Source: a virus. From it: a stretch of 21,721 nucleotides of DNA. Positions 1-7,101 of the stretch are shown in pieces. Under the pieces are notes generated by a model. It was not told where the DNA came from. It saw only the letters and a list, made by a program, of their open reading frames with translations, and made no database searches. The first letter of the stretch is position 1. The number at the start of each line of letters is the position of its first letter. The stretch lies in IMG/VR virus record IMGVR_UViG_3300027597_000043, positions 1-21,721 of that record. One strand, written 5' to 3'. Position numbers and translations under genes: made by a program.

Positions 1-2
1 AG

Positions 3-551
3 AAGAAAGAGCGCGATCTGGCCCAGGCGGAAGATCCGCTGGACCGTGAGCTGCTTGAAATTGAGATCCTAGAGATCAACAGCCACATTGAGGGCACCCA
101 GAACCACGTCAACGGCGCCATCCGGAAGATGAATTTCTTCGTCAACCAGCACAAGCAACTGCTTGAGAAGGTCGGCAAGGAAGAGATTACCGAGGAAGAT
201 TACGAGCGCGAAGAGGCCCGCTACCACATCATGACTTGCATGAAGCAGGCTCTCAGTGCCGCCCGTAGCCGCAATGGCATGATTGACGAGGGCAACCTGA
301 TCTACCTGTTTGACTTGGGCATCAACGCTGCCCAGGCGCAGGCTGAGATGTTTGCCTACCTCAGCATGGAGAACCAGCTGATCAGCGAGGGCAAGGCCCC
401 CACGCATGAAATGACCATGCGGTGGCTGGAGGCTTGCGCGGACAAGTGGGCTGAAGATCCGGCTAAGTTTGCTGCCCGGCGCGGCTTCAGCGTGTTTGAC
501 CACACCAGCCTGACCAATGTGCCGCAGATCACGCAAGAGGCCGCCGAGTAA
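3..551 (+). CDS. Phage protein of unknown function, 5' end missing
   Basis: The frame is open from the first bases of the window, so the gene begins upstream; 182 codons are visible and a Met codon at 129 is internal rather than the start. The visible N-terminal part is highly charged and Leu/Glu/Ile-rich, with the look of a coiled coil up to about visible residue 70. It is followed by a helical segment rich in Ala, Met and Gln. No catalytic motif or membrane segment is seen. The stop TAA shares its last A with the ATG of the glycosyltransferase, so the two are translationally coupled. A virion-associated or late role is inferred only from position. I do not recognise the family. Confidence 0.8.
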   Translation, partial: KKERDLAQAEDPLDRELLEIEILEINSHIEGTQNHVNGAIRKMNFFVNQHKQLLEKVGKEEITEEDYEREEARYHIMTCMKQALSAARSRNGMIDEGNLIYLFDLGINAAQAQAEMFAYLSMENQLISEGKAPTHEMTMRWLEACADKWAEDPAKFAARRGFSVFDHTSLTNVPQITQEAAE

Positions 552-1288
552 TGCACCTCGTTATCGGCACCCCCTGCTATGGCGGCATGATGTGTACGGA
601 ATACGCGCAGTCGGTGTTGGCTTTGAAGGAAGCCTGCATGACGCACGGCATCAAGCTGACCTGCGTCTTTCTCGGCAATGAAAGCCTAATCCAGCGCGGC
701 CGGAATACCATCGCCCACCATTTCTTGCAGATGGAAGATGCCACGCATCTGATGTTCATTGATGCCGACCAGAAGTTTGTCCCCAATGACATCGCCAAGA
801 TGATTAAGGCCGACAAGGGGATCATCGGCGGTGCTGTTCCAATGAAGGGGATCAACTGGAGCCGGGTGAAGATGGGAGCCATTCTCAATCACCCGGATCT
901 CAGCAAACTGACGGGCATCTTCAATATCAACAAGCTGCCCGGCCACGAGATGGTCACGGCGGACATGCCGTTTCAGGTTAAGCATGTCGGCACCGGCTTT
1001 ATGCTGATCCGCCGGGATGTGTTTGAAGATCTGAAAGACCATGTTGGCTGGTACAAGAATGGCGGTTCAAGCATTCACCCTGAAGACAAGGTTTATGACT
1101 TCTTCAAGGTTCAGAATGTGGACAATGAGTTGCTGTCTGAGGACTATAATTTCTGCCACATGTATCGCGAGAAGGGCGGCACGGTTTGGGTCGCCCCTTG
1201 GTGCGATCTGGGGCATTTTGGCGCGTATCTTTTCAGCGGGCAGTATGCCCAGACCGGAGGGTTAGAAGATGGCTCATCACTGCATTAA
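551..1288 (+). CDS. GT-A fold glycosyltransferase (family 2-like)
   Basis: This 245-residue protein has the layout of small phage glycosyltransferases. It has an N-terminal strand MHLVIGTPCYGG for nucleotide-sugar binding, a segment with LIQRGRNTIAHHFL near residues 46-59, and the metal-binding DxD motif in FIDADQ (Asp71, Asp73). Next come GGAVPMKGINW (93-103), an FMLIRRDVF strand near 157 and a C-terminal LSEDYNFC acceptor-side segment followed by LGHFG. By family knowledge it transfers a sugar from a nucleotide donor. The acceptor cannot be read from sequence: virion protein glycosylation, host surface glycan modification and DNA base modification are all possible. There is no signal peptide or membrane helix, so it is cytoplasmic. 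Its ATG overlaps the upstream stop by one base and its 3' end overlaps the next gene by 20 bases. Confidence 0.85.
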   Translation: MHLVIGTPCYGGMMCTEYAQSVLALKEACMTHGIKLTCVFLGNESLIQRGRNTIAHHFLQMEDATHLMFIDADQKFVPNDIAKMIKADKGIIGGAVPMKGINWSRVKMGAILNHPDLSKLTGIFNINKLPGHEMVTADMPFQVKHVGTGFMLIRRDVFEDLKDHVGWYKNGGSSIHPEDKVYDFFKVQNVDNELLSEDYNFCHMYREKGGTVWVAPWCDLGHFGAYLFSGQYAQTGGLEDGSSLH

Positions 1289-1616
1289 GTATCGGCTGGC
1301 GGCTGATGGCACAGTCCCCACGTTCCTTTGCCTCCATCCTGAAGGTGTTGGCGGTGTGTTTGTGGTGGGTGATCCTGCTACTCCTAGCCCTCGTGATATG
1401 GTGATGATCGGCCTGTCCGAGAACGACGACACGGGCGATGCTGAGGTGATCCCCACCCAGGCTGACTTGGAAGCCTATCTAACGGCGGTGGGGGCGGATT
1501 GGTCCGTGCCTGATCCGGCCAATCCGGGCGATCCGGCCGCGACCGTGCCGTTTGATCCGGTGGCTGCCGCGCAGTGGGTCTGGGACCGTAAAGTGGCGCT
1601 TGACGCGGCTGGCTGA
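1269..1616 (+). CDS. Small phage protein of unknown function
   Basis: A 115-residue protein starting at an ATG preceded by GGAGG (1256-1260) at good spacing. It overlaps the end of the glycosyltransferase gene by 20 bases and its TGA shares a base with the next ATG. The N-terminal half is a predicted beta segment (KYRLAADGTVPTFLCL, then a Gly/Val strand). The middle is acidic with a SENDDTGD turn, and the C-terminal half is proline/aspartate-rich with an Ala/Trp-rich helix. No cysteine pattern, membrane helix or known motif is visible. Position between a glycosyltransferase and lysis genes suggests an accessory virion or lysis-region protein, but this is inference only. Confidence 0.75.
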   Translation: MAHHCIKYRLAADGTVPTFLCLHPEGVGGVFVVGDPATPSPRDMVMIGLSENDDTGDAEVIPTQADLEAYLTAVGADWSVPDPANPGDPAATVPFDPVAAAQWVWDRKVALDAAG

Positions 1617-2080
1617 TGGAACTGCCCAAGCTCACGCCCATTGTTCAGTTTGCCACAGCCAGCTTTGCGCTGGTTGTCGGCGGCTACACGGCCGGCGAGA
1701 AGTTTGGCTGGTTCAAGAATGAGATCATCGCCTGGGCGCCGGAGCATTTCAGGATTGAGCCGGCCAAGATTGGCCAGCCTGTTACGGTAACGGTGGCCAG
1801 GATCAAGAAGCGCGACGATTGCTCGGTTGAGGGCTTTGAGGTGACGGTCAGGGACGGCGGCGGGGTTATTCATCAGGCCGCGCCGAGTATGACCCGGTTT
1901 ACCGGCCCGGCTGGTCCGGAGATAGACACGTTTACCTATCTTCTGACGATCAACGATAAGGATGCTATCAATCCTGGCCGGGCAACGCTGTTGGCGACCA
2001 TCAAGTACAAATGCCCAGAGGGTGAGCGGACGGTGACCTATCCGCGGCACCAGAACCTCACCTTCATGCTGGAGAAATAG
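1616..2080 (+). CDS. Membrane-anchored protein with a C-terminal beta domain
   Basis: This 154-residue protein has one hydrophobic segment near residues 9-25 (ending in VVGGYTAGEKFGWF). It is followed by a roughly 120-residue domain that alternates polar and hydrophobic residues in the manner of an Ig-like beta sandwich, with two cysteines near 64 and 136 that could form a disulfide. The likely topology is an N-terminal anchor with the beta domain outside the cytoplasm. It lies directly before the holin, with one base between its stop and the holin ATG, so a role in lysis or host-envelope interaction is plausible. It has no lipobox, so it is not a typical two-component spanin. The function is not established. 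Confidence 0.75.
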   Translation: MELPKLTPIVQFATASFALVVGGYTAGEKFGWFKNEIIAWAPEHFRIEPAKIGQPVTVTVARIKKRDDCSVEGFEVTVRDGGGVIHQAAPSMTRFTGPAGPEIDTFTYLLTINDKDAINPGRATLLATIKYKCPEGERTVTYPRHQNLTFMLEK

Positions 2081-2081
2081 G

Positions 2082-2600
2082 ATGGAGCAGCTTCTCAATT
2101 TGGTCCGCACGGTGGCACCGAGCATCGCCAGCGCGGTGGGTGGCCCTTTGGCTGGCATGGCTACCAAGGCCATCTCTGAGGCCCTCTTGGGCAAGCCAGA
2201 CGGGTCTGAGGAGGAGTTGCTCCAGGCTGCAGCCAAGGCCAGCCCTGAGCAGTTGCTGGCGCTAAAGAAGGCGGAGAACGATTTCGCCTTGCAGATGCGC
2301 GAGCTGGACATTGATCTGGAGCGGATTGCCAGCGAGGACCGCGACAGCGCCCGCAATCGGGAAATCAAGACCAAAGACTGGACCCCCAAGATCCTGGCCG
2401 GCGGCATTACTGTCGGGTATTTCGGGGTGCTGTTCTACATGCTGACGCATGGCCTACCGACCACGGGCGGGTCTGAAGCCATGCTCGTGATGCTGGGGAC
2501 GCTGGGCACTGCCTTTGGTGGTGTCATGGCCTACTATTTTGGCAGCAGCGCCGGCAGTAAGGAAAAGACCGAGGCGCTGAACAGGATGAACCACAAATGA
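2082..2600 (+). CDS. Holin, GTA-type 3TM family
   Basis: The 172-residue sequence matches the architecture of the holin family first named from gene transfer agents (PF11351-like). An N-terminal amphipathic, Gly/Ala-rich segment (about 8-34) is followed by a charged helix with an EEELLQAAAKASPEQL stretch (44-59). Then come a short KTKDWTPK linker and two clear membrane helices (about 103-122 and 133-155). The tail is basic and ends in NRMNHK. Holins oligomerise in the cytoplasmic membrane and release the endolysin at a timed moment. The ATG of the endolysin overlaps this stop (ATGA at 2597-2600), a typical lysis cassette. The family assignment is by eye, from topology and residues around the WTPK motif. 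Confidence 0.85.
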   Translation: MEQLLNLVRTVAPSIASAVGGPLAGMATKAISEALLGKPDGSEEELLQAAAKASPEQLLALKKAENDFALQMRELDIDLERIASEDRDSARNREIKTKDWTPKILAGGITVGYFGVLFYMLTHGLPTTGGSEAMLVMLGTLGTAFGGVMAYYFGSSAGSKEKTEALNRMNHK

Positions 2601-3112
2601 AGGATATGTTCCCCCAGGCCCTAAAGATGGTGCTGCATCATGAGGGGGGCTGGGCTGACCATCCGGCTGATCCTGGCGGCGCCACCATGAAGGGTGTGAC
2701 GCTAGCAACCTTCAGCAAGCATTTGGGCCGCCCGGCTTCCAAGGATGAGTTGCGGGCGATCAAGGACGAGCATCTACATGAAATCTACAAGAAGGGCTAT
2801 TGGGACAAGGCTTCTTGTGATGCGATGCCGGCTGGTGTTGATCTTGTCGTGTTTGACATGGCGGTAAATGGCGGCCCAGGCCGGGCGGCCAAGCTGTTGC
2901 AGCAGGTGGTGGGGGTTACGCCGGATGGCGGGATTGGCCCCATGACTTTGGCGGCGGTGGCCGGCAAGCCTGCGGCTGATACCATTGTGGGCTTCTCCAA
3001 TGCCCGGCGGGAGTTCTATCGGTCCCTGCCGACCTTTGCCACGTTTGGGAAGGGCTGGCTGCGCCGGGTGGACGAGGTTGAGGCCGAGGCGTTGAAAATG
3101 GCCAATGCTTGA
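2597..3112 (+). CDS. Endolysin, glycoside hydrolase family 108-type muramidase
   Basis: A 171-residue lysin. The N-terminal HHEGGW motif holds the family's catalytic glutamate (Glu16), followed by HPADPGGATMKGVTL, the signature of GH108 (PF05838-like) enzymes. The second half (about 75-165) contains FDMAVNGGPGRA and VTPDGGIGPMTL, resembling the associated peptidoglycan-binding domain (PF09374-like). The length is typical for the family. It cleaves the glycan strand of peptidoglycan once it reaches the periplasm. There is no signal peptide or anchor, so export should depend on the holin upstream, with which it is coupled by an ATGA overlap. It is the last gene before an 84-base gap that carries a promoter-like sequence. 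Confidence 0.92.
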   Translation: MKDMFPQALKMVLHHEGGWADHPADPGGATMKGVTLATFSKHLGRPASKDELRAIKDEHLHEIYKKGYWDKASCDAMPAGVDLVVFDMAVNGGPGRAAKLLQQVVGVTPDGGIGPMTLAAVAGKPAADTIVGFSNARREFYRSLPTFATFGKGWLRRVDEVEAEALKMANA

Positions 3113-3118
3113 AATGGC

Positions 3119-3148
3119 TTGATTGTTTTGATTGGCAAGAGGTATATT
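3119..3148 (+). promoter_or_regulatory. Putative sigma70-type promoter for the tail/ejection operon
   Basis: TTGATT at 3119-3124 and TATATT at 3143-3148 are separated by 18 bases. They lie in an 84-base gap, the largest in this late region, upstream of the head-tail adaptor gene. Both hexamers match the consensus at four or more positions. This is prediction from sequence only; read-through from upstream late genes is also possible. Confidence 0.4.
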
Positions 3149-3196
3149 TACCCCGGCGCAGGCTGAACCAGCGGCGGAAAAACTTCCGGAGCGCGC

Positions 3197-3829
3197 ATGT
3201 CGTACACTATGACCTACGATAGCCTGCTAGTGGATATCCGGCGCTATCTTGAGCGCGGCTTCACGGCTGAGAGCGATCAGATCGTTTATGAGCAGCTGCC
3301 GCGGTTGATCACGCTGGCGCAGCGCCGAATTGCGCGTGAATTGAAGATCCAGGGCTTCATCCGCCCGGTGCAGACCAATTTGCAGATCGGGGTGGCGGTC
3401 TATCCCAAGCCAGATAGGTGGCGCGACACCATCAGCATGACGGTGGATGGCTCGCCCATCTTTGCTCGGTCATACGAGTATCTGCGAAGTTATTGGCCGA
3501 ATGAGGCTACGACTGGCGCCCCGCAATTCTATGCGGATTATGATTTCCAGCATTGGCTAATTGCTCCCACGCCAAGTGCCGTGGGTGTTTTGGAGGTCAT
3601 GTATTATGAGCAGCCCGCGTTGCTTGGCGATGACTTGCAGACGAATTGGCTGACCGAATATGCGCCGGATCTTCTTCTCTATGCCACGCTGTTGGAGGCT
3701 ACTCCATTCCTCAAGAGCGATGAGCGGATACAGGTTTGGCAGGCAATGTATGATCGTGCGGCGCAGGCGCTGACGGGCGAGGACATGAAGCGCATTATGG
3801 ACCGCAGCGCCGCGAGGAGTGAAGCATGA
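3197..3829 (+). CDS. Head-to-tail adaptor protein (SU10 adaptor/T7 gp11-like)
   Basis: The 210-residue protein starts at an ATG five bases after GGAG (3188-3191). The N-terminus SYTMTYDSLLVDIRRYLERG, then helical segments containing LPRLITLAQRRIARELKIQG, and a beta middle with VYPKPDRWRDTISM resemble adaptor proteins that sit beneath the portal in short-tailed phages. The C-terminal half (YAPDLLLYATLLEATPFLK, then a helix with QVWQAMYDRA) is the helical bundle typical of this group. In virions, twelve copies would connect the portal to the nozzle, which fits the nozzle gene two genes downstream. Its stop overlaps the next start by four bases (ATGA). The assignment rests on motif resemblance and gene order. 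Confidence 0.75.
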   Translation: MSYTMTYDSLLVDIRRYLERGFTAESDQIVYEQLPRLITLAQRRIARELKIQGFIRPVQTNLQIGVAVYPKPDRWRDTISMTVDGSPIFARSYEYLRSYWPNEATTGAPQFYADYDFQHWLIAPTPSAVGVLEVMYYEQPALLGDDLQTNWLTEYAPDLLLYATLLEATPFLKSDERIQVWQAMYDRAAQALTGEDMKRIMDRSAARSEA

Positions 3830-5028
3830 CCATTTATCAGGATGTTTTTGGCGGCGCGACGATCTACCCGAGTGAGATCAGTTACAGCGCGATTTCGCTG
3901 ACGGCAGATATCACGCTCAGCTGGCCGGAGGAGACTTCTGCCAGCGAGAATTTGGCGACCAAGATCATTGATGTCACGCCTTCAACGTCTGGCCTGAGCA
4001 TTCTTCTGCCGCCGGCGAACAGGACGGGCGTTGGCAATACGATCCTGTTCAATAACCGCGGCGCCGAGACTTTCACGGTTAAGAACAATGTAGGCACGCA
4101 GGTTGTTACGGTTGCTCCTGGCACGCTCTGGCAGGTTTATCTGGCGGCCAACAGCAATGCGGCCGGCACTTGGCGGTCTTTGCAGTATGGTGCGGCGACT
4201 TCCACGGCCAATGCCAGTGCCTTGGCTGGCACGGGGATTGTGGCGGTTGGTACGCTGCTTAGCCAGTCTGTGCCGGTCACGAGCTTCAACAGCAACTACA
4301 CGGCGGGCGTTACTGACCGCGCCAAGATGTTCAATTGGACTTCTGCCGGCGGCACGTTCACGCTGCCTGACCCGACAGTGGTGGGCGATAACTGGTTTGT
4401 GTATTTGCGGAACAGCGGCACGGGCGCGATTGTCGCGGATCCTCCTGGCCTGATTACGATTGACGGCGCTTTGTCGTTGTCTTTCCAGCCGGGGGAGTCG
4501 GCCATCATTGTTTCAGATGGCGCCAACTTCCACACAATTGGCTTTGGTCAATCGGCCACCTTTGCGTTTGACTACACGGTTATCAACATTCCCGGCACTG
4601 GCACTTACACGCTGACTGGATCTGAGCTTAATCGTGTTGCTTATCGGTTCACCGGGATTTTGACGGGCAATCGGACTGTTGTGGTGCCGGCAACGGTGCA
4701 GCAGTATTGGATTGATAACCAGACGACTGGCGCCTACACGCTTACGATTGACCCTTCAGGCCCCGGCACGAGTTTCACTGTTGGTCAGGGCCAGCGTGTC
4801 ATTCTGTATTGCGATGGCACAGACGTTTTGAATGCCACCACGCAGGGTATTTCGGTGCCGTTGACGATTGCCGAGGGTGGCACGGGAGCGACTACTGCTG
4901 GCGCTGCGTTGATCAATTTGGGTGGCACGGCGACTGGTATTGCCTTGTTTACTGCTGTTGATCAGCCTGCGGCTTGGGCTGCCTTGGGTGTTGCTCAGGC
5001 TGGCAATGTGAATGGCGGTACGTTCTGA
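3826..5028 (+). CDS. Tail fibre-like structural protein with three beta repeats
   Basis: A 400-residue protein, almost entirely Thr/Ser/Gly/Val-rich beta sequence with no lysine-rich or enzymatic motif. It contains three related modules near residues 57-118, 176-238 and 283-337. Each has a strand with a Leu/Val-Pro, an asparagine-rich turn (FNNRGAETF, LRNSGTGAI, IDNQTTGAY), and a PG or GQG turn followed by a Val/Ile strand and usually a Gly-rich ending (SDGANF, CDGTDV). The C-terminus carries the classic phage fibre motif GGTGATTAGAALINLGG (351-367), found in trimeric fibres. It is expected to be a trimeric fibre or adsorption appendage. It overlaps the adaptor gene by ATGA and the nozzle gene by one base. 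Confidence 0.75.
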   Translation: MTIYQDVFGGATIYPSEISYSAISLTADITLSWPEETSASENLATKIIDVTPSTSGLSILLPPANRTGVGNTILFNNRGAETFTVKNNVGTQVVTVAPGTLWQVYLAANSNAAGTWRSLQYGAATSTANASALAGTGIVAVGTLLSQSVPVTSFNSNYTAGVTDRAKMFNWTSAGGTFTLPDPTVVGDNWFVYLRNSGTGAIVADPPGLITIDGALSLSFQPGESAIIVSDGANFHTIGFGQSATFAFDYTVINIPGTGTYTLTGSELNRVAYRFTGILTGNRTVVVPATVQQYWIDNQTTGAYTLTIDPSGPGTSFTVGQGQRVILYCDGTDVLNATTQGISVPLTIAEGGTGATTAGAALINLGGTATGIALFTAVDQPAAWAALGVAQAGNVNGGTF

Positions 5029-6866
5029 TGCCAGTAACGACTGCCGTCCTTCGCTCTCAGCCGGGTATTAAGCGCGATGGTACGCGCTTTGAGGGCGATA
5101 ACTACGTTGACGGGCAGTGGGTGCGTTGGCAGCGCGGATTGCCGCGCAAGATGGGCGGCTATCGTGCAACGCAGAAATATCTGCAAGAAATCAGCCGTGG
5201 CTTTTCAACATTCACGCAGATGAATTTTGTCTACTGCCATTCGGGCAGCGACAATTACCTTGAGCGCTTCACGATTGACAGCACGGCCAATAGTTCAATT
5301 GTGACTGACCGGACGCCGGTGAGTGCTGCGGCTACTGCGACTGTTACGCTGACGGGTGGCGCTGCTGGTTCTGTTGATACGATCACGGTTGACGGCGTGA
5401 ATATCATGTCGGGCTCTGTGGCGTTCACGACAGACTTGGCGACCACGGCGGCTGCCGTTGCCTCAAATATCAACTCTCATACGTCTTCGCCCGAGTACAC
5501 GGCTGCGGCTGTTGGTGCGGTGATTACGATTAGCGCGGCCAGTTCGGCTGGCTCGGATCCGAATGGCTTTGTGGTGTTGGTGACGGCAACAACCATTACT
5601 TACACCAAGACCAATATGTCTGGCGGGTCTTTTGCTTATGTTTCTTCGCCAGAAAATATGTGGATGTTTGACTATCAATATGATTCTTCCTCCAACCAGA
5701 ATTATCTGATTGCTCATGCGGCGCCCAATTTGGATTGCATTTGCAATGACCAGGGTGGTCAGATTTTCTTTGGCGAGGTTCTTGGTACTGGTTTGTTAAA
5801 GTCAGTATCGCTGCCGCCTGATGCCAATGCGACTGGCGGGATTGTCTCGTTGCATCCGTATTTATTCTATTATGGGACGGACGGGATTGTTGGGTGGTCG
5901 GTTGCTGGTGAGCCGACTAATTTGACGGGCTCCGGATCTGGTTTGGCGCGCGTGTGGGGCCAGAAGATCATCAAGGGTATGCCGCTGCGCGCTGGTTCTG
6001 GCAGCGCCCCTGCGGGCATCTTTTGGGCGTTTGACGCGGTTATTCGTGCCACGTTTACGGGCGGTGCTACGGTATTTCAGTTTGATGTGATTGCTACAGA
6101 TACCTCAATCATCTCGCCGCAATGCGTGGTGGATTATGATGGGGTGTTTTTCTGGTGTGGCGTTGATCGGTTTCTGATGTTCAATGGTGTGGTGCGTGAG
6201 GTGCCAAACCAGATGAACCTCAATTACTTCTTTGATGGCTTGAACCAGCGTCAGCGCAGCAAGGTTTTTGCGTTCAAGGTGCCGCGATATGGCGAAGTTT
6301 GGTGGTGCTATCCTCGCGGGGATGCGACTGAATGCACGCATGCGGTGATCTACAATGTGCGCGAGAACACTTGGTATGATACCGAGTTGCCGAATTATGG
6401 TCGTTCTGCCGGCCAGTTTAACAACTCGTTTGCGGCGCCAGTTTTGACGGGCGTTGAGGATAGCGGTTCTGGTTATCGCGTTTGGGTGCAGGAGCAGCTG
6501 ACCGACGAGTATGACGGGCCGAATATCCGACCTATTCGGTCCTATTTTGAAACGGCGGACTTGTCCAAGTTGGTGCAGGGCCAGAACGAGTATCTGCGGA
6601 TCACGACGATTGAGCCGGATTTCGTGCAGCGCGGGCCGATGACTGTGCAGGTTACTGGCCGGGCGAATGCAAGGGCGCCAGAGGTTTACAGCACGATATT
6701 CACGTTCCCTGAGAACGCCTCAACGCCGCATGAACAGATTGTGATGCTCAAGGAGCAGCGCCGTGAGTTGCGTATCCGGTTTGAGAGCAATGCTGTTTAT
6801 GGCGATTACCAGATGGGTCAGATCATTGGGCATCTGTCTACTGGGGATCGGACGGTGTTGGGATGA
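5028..6866 (+). CDS. Tail nozzle/packaged DNA stabilisation protein
   Basis: Start chosen at 5028, where ATG shares a base with the upstream TGA; an ATG at 4974 would lie inside the fibre gene. The 612-residue product begins with SQPGIKRDGTRFEGDNYVDG and RGLPRKMGGYRA (residues 10-46), a signature of nozzle or gp10-like proteins. The rest alternates beta strands and short loops (MWMFDYQYD at 211-219, FFWCGVDRFLMFNGVVRE, VWWCYPRGDATECTHAVIYN), consistent with a beta-propeller. About residues 94-200 form a Thr/Val/Ala-rich Ig-like domain that interrupts the propeller between a TDRTPV segment and SPENMW. In SU10- and P22-type phages this protein closes the head and forms the tail tip. Four-base ATGA overlap with the next gene. 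Confidence 0.78.
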   Translation: MPVTTAVLRSQPGIKRDGTRFEGDNYVDGQWVRWQRGLPRKMGGYRATQKYLQEISRGFSTFTQMNFVYCHSGSDNYLERFTIDSTANSSIVTDRTPVSAAATATVTLTGGAAGSVDTITVDGVNIMSGSVAFTTDLATTAAAVASNINSHTSSPEYTAAAVGAVITISAASSAGSDPNGFVVLVTATTITYTKTNMSGGSFAYVSSPENMWMFDYQYDSSSNQNYLIAHAAPNLDCICNDQGGQIFFGEVLGTGLLKSVSLPPDANATGGIVSLHPYLFYYGTDGIVGWSVAGEPTNLTGSGSGLARVWGQKIIKGMPLRAGSGSAPAGIFWAFDAVIRATFTGGATVFQFDVIATDTSIISPQCVVDYDGVFFWCGVDRFLMFNGVVREVPNQMNLNYFFDGLNQRQRSKVFAFKVPRYGEVWWCYPRGDATECTHAVIYNVRENTWYDTELPNYGRSAGQFNNSFAAPVLTGVEDSGSGYRVWVQEQLTDEYDGPNIRPIRSYFETADLSKLVQGQNEYLRITTIEPDFVQRGPMTVQVTGRANARAPEVYSTIFTFPENASTPHEQIVMLKEQRRELRIRFESNAVYGDYQMGQIIGHLSTGDRTVLG

Positions 6867-7096
6867 GCCTGCGGGTAACGCTTCCTACTGGGCTTGGGTT
6901 GCGGGACTGGGCAGATCAGATTGCCTTGGATCTTGATGCGTATGGCGCGTTTGGCCGCTTGGACATTGAGGACCAGTGGCAGAATTGGGCCATGCAATTT
7001 TTGAACAACATGACGCTTAAAGAAAACTTCCCGGTTCCGTATAGTTACGACAATTGGCGGGATTGGGCTGAGCGTTTCTGTCAGGCTTTGGAGTAG
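6863..7096 (+). CDS. Small tryptophan-rich structural-region protein, unknown function
   Basis: This 77-residue protein overlaps the nozzle stop by ATGA. It has five tryptophans in two similar acidic helical segments (LRDWADQIALDLDAYGAF and YDNWRDWAERFCQALE), suggesting an internal duplication or a small helical hairpin. There is no signal, membrane segment or recognised domain. Its place between the nozzle and ejection genes suggests a virion component or assembly factor. The similarity of the two WxDWA-type segments is seen directly; the function is unknown. Confidence 0.75.
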   Translation: MSLRVTLPTGLGLRDWADQIALDLDAYGAFGRLDIEDQWQNWAMQFLNNMTLKENFPVPYSYDNWRDWAERFCQALE

Positions 7097-7101
7097 AGAC
7101 A

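Noticed and set aside
1475-2407. 310-codon minus-strand open frame across the membrane-anchored protein and holin genes
   Set aside because: It runs antisense to three well-supported coupled genes and has no recognisable domain; its composition follows from antisense codon bias.
3175-3188. CGGAA-AAAC-TTCCG hairpin before the head-tail adaptor start
   Set aside because: Only a 5-bp stem that touches the ribosome-binding site; could be chance and has no supporting T-tract.
4974-5027. Upstream ATG that would extend the nozzle protein by 18 residues
   Set aside because: The extension (Cys/Trp-rich) lies within the fibre gene; the ATG at 5028 overlaps the stop in the style of this genome and begins the conserved N-terminus.
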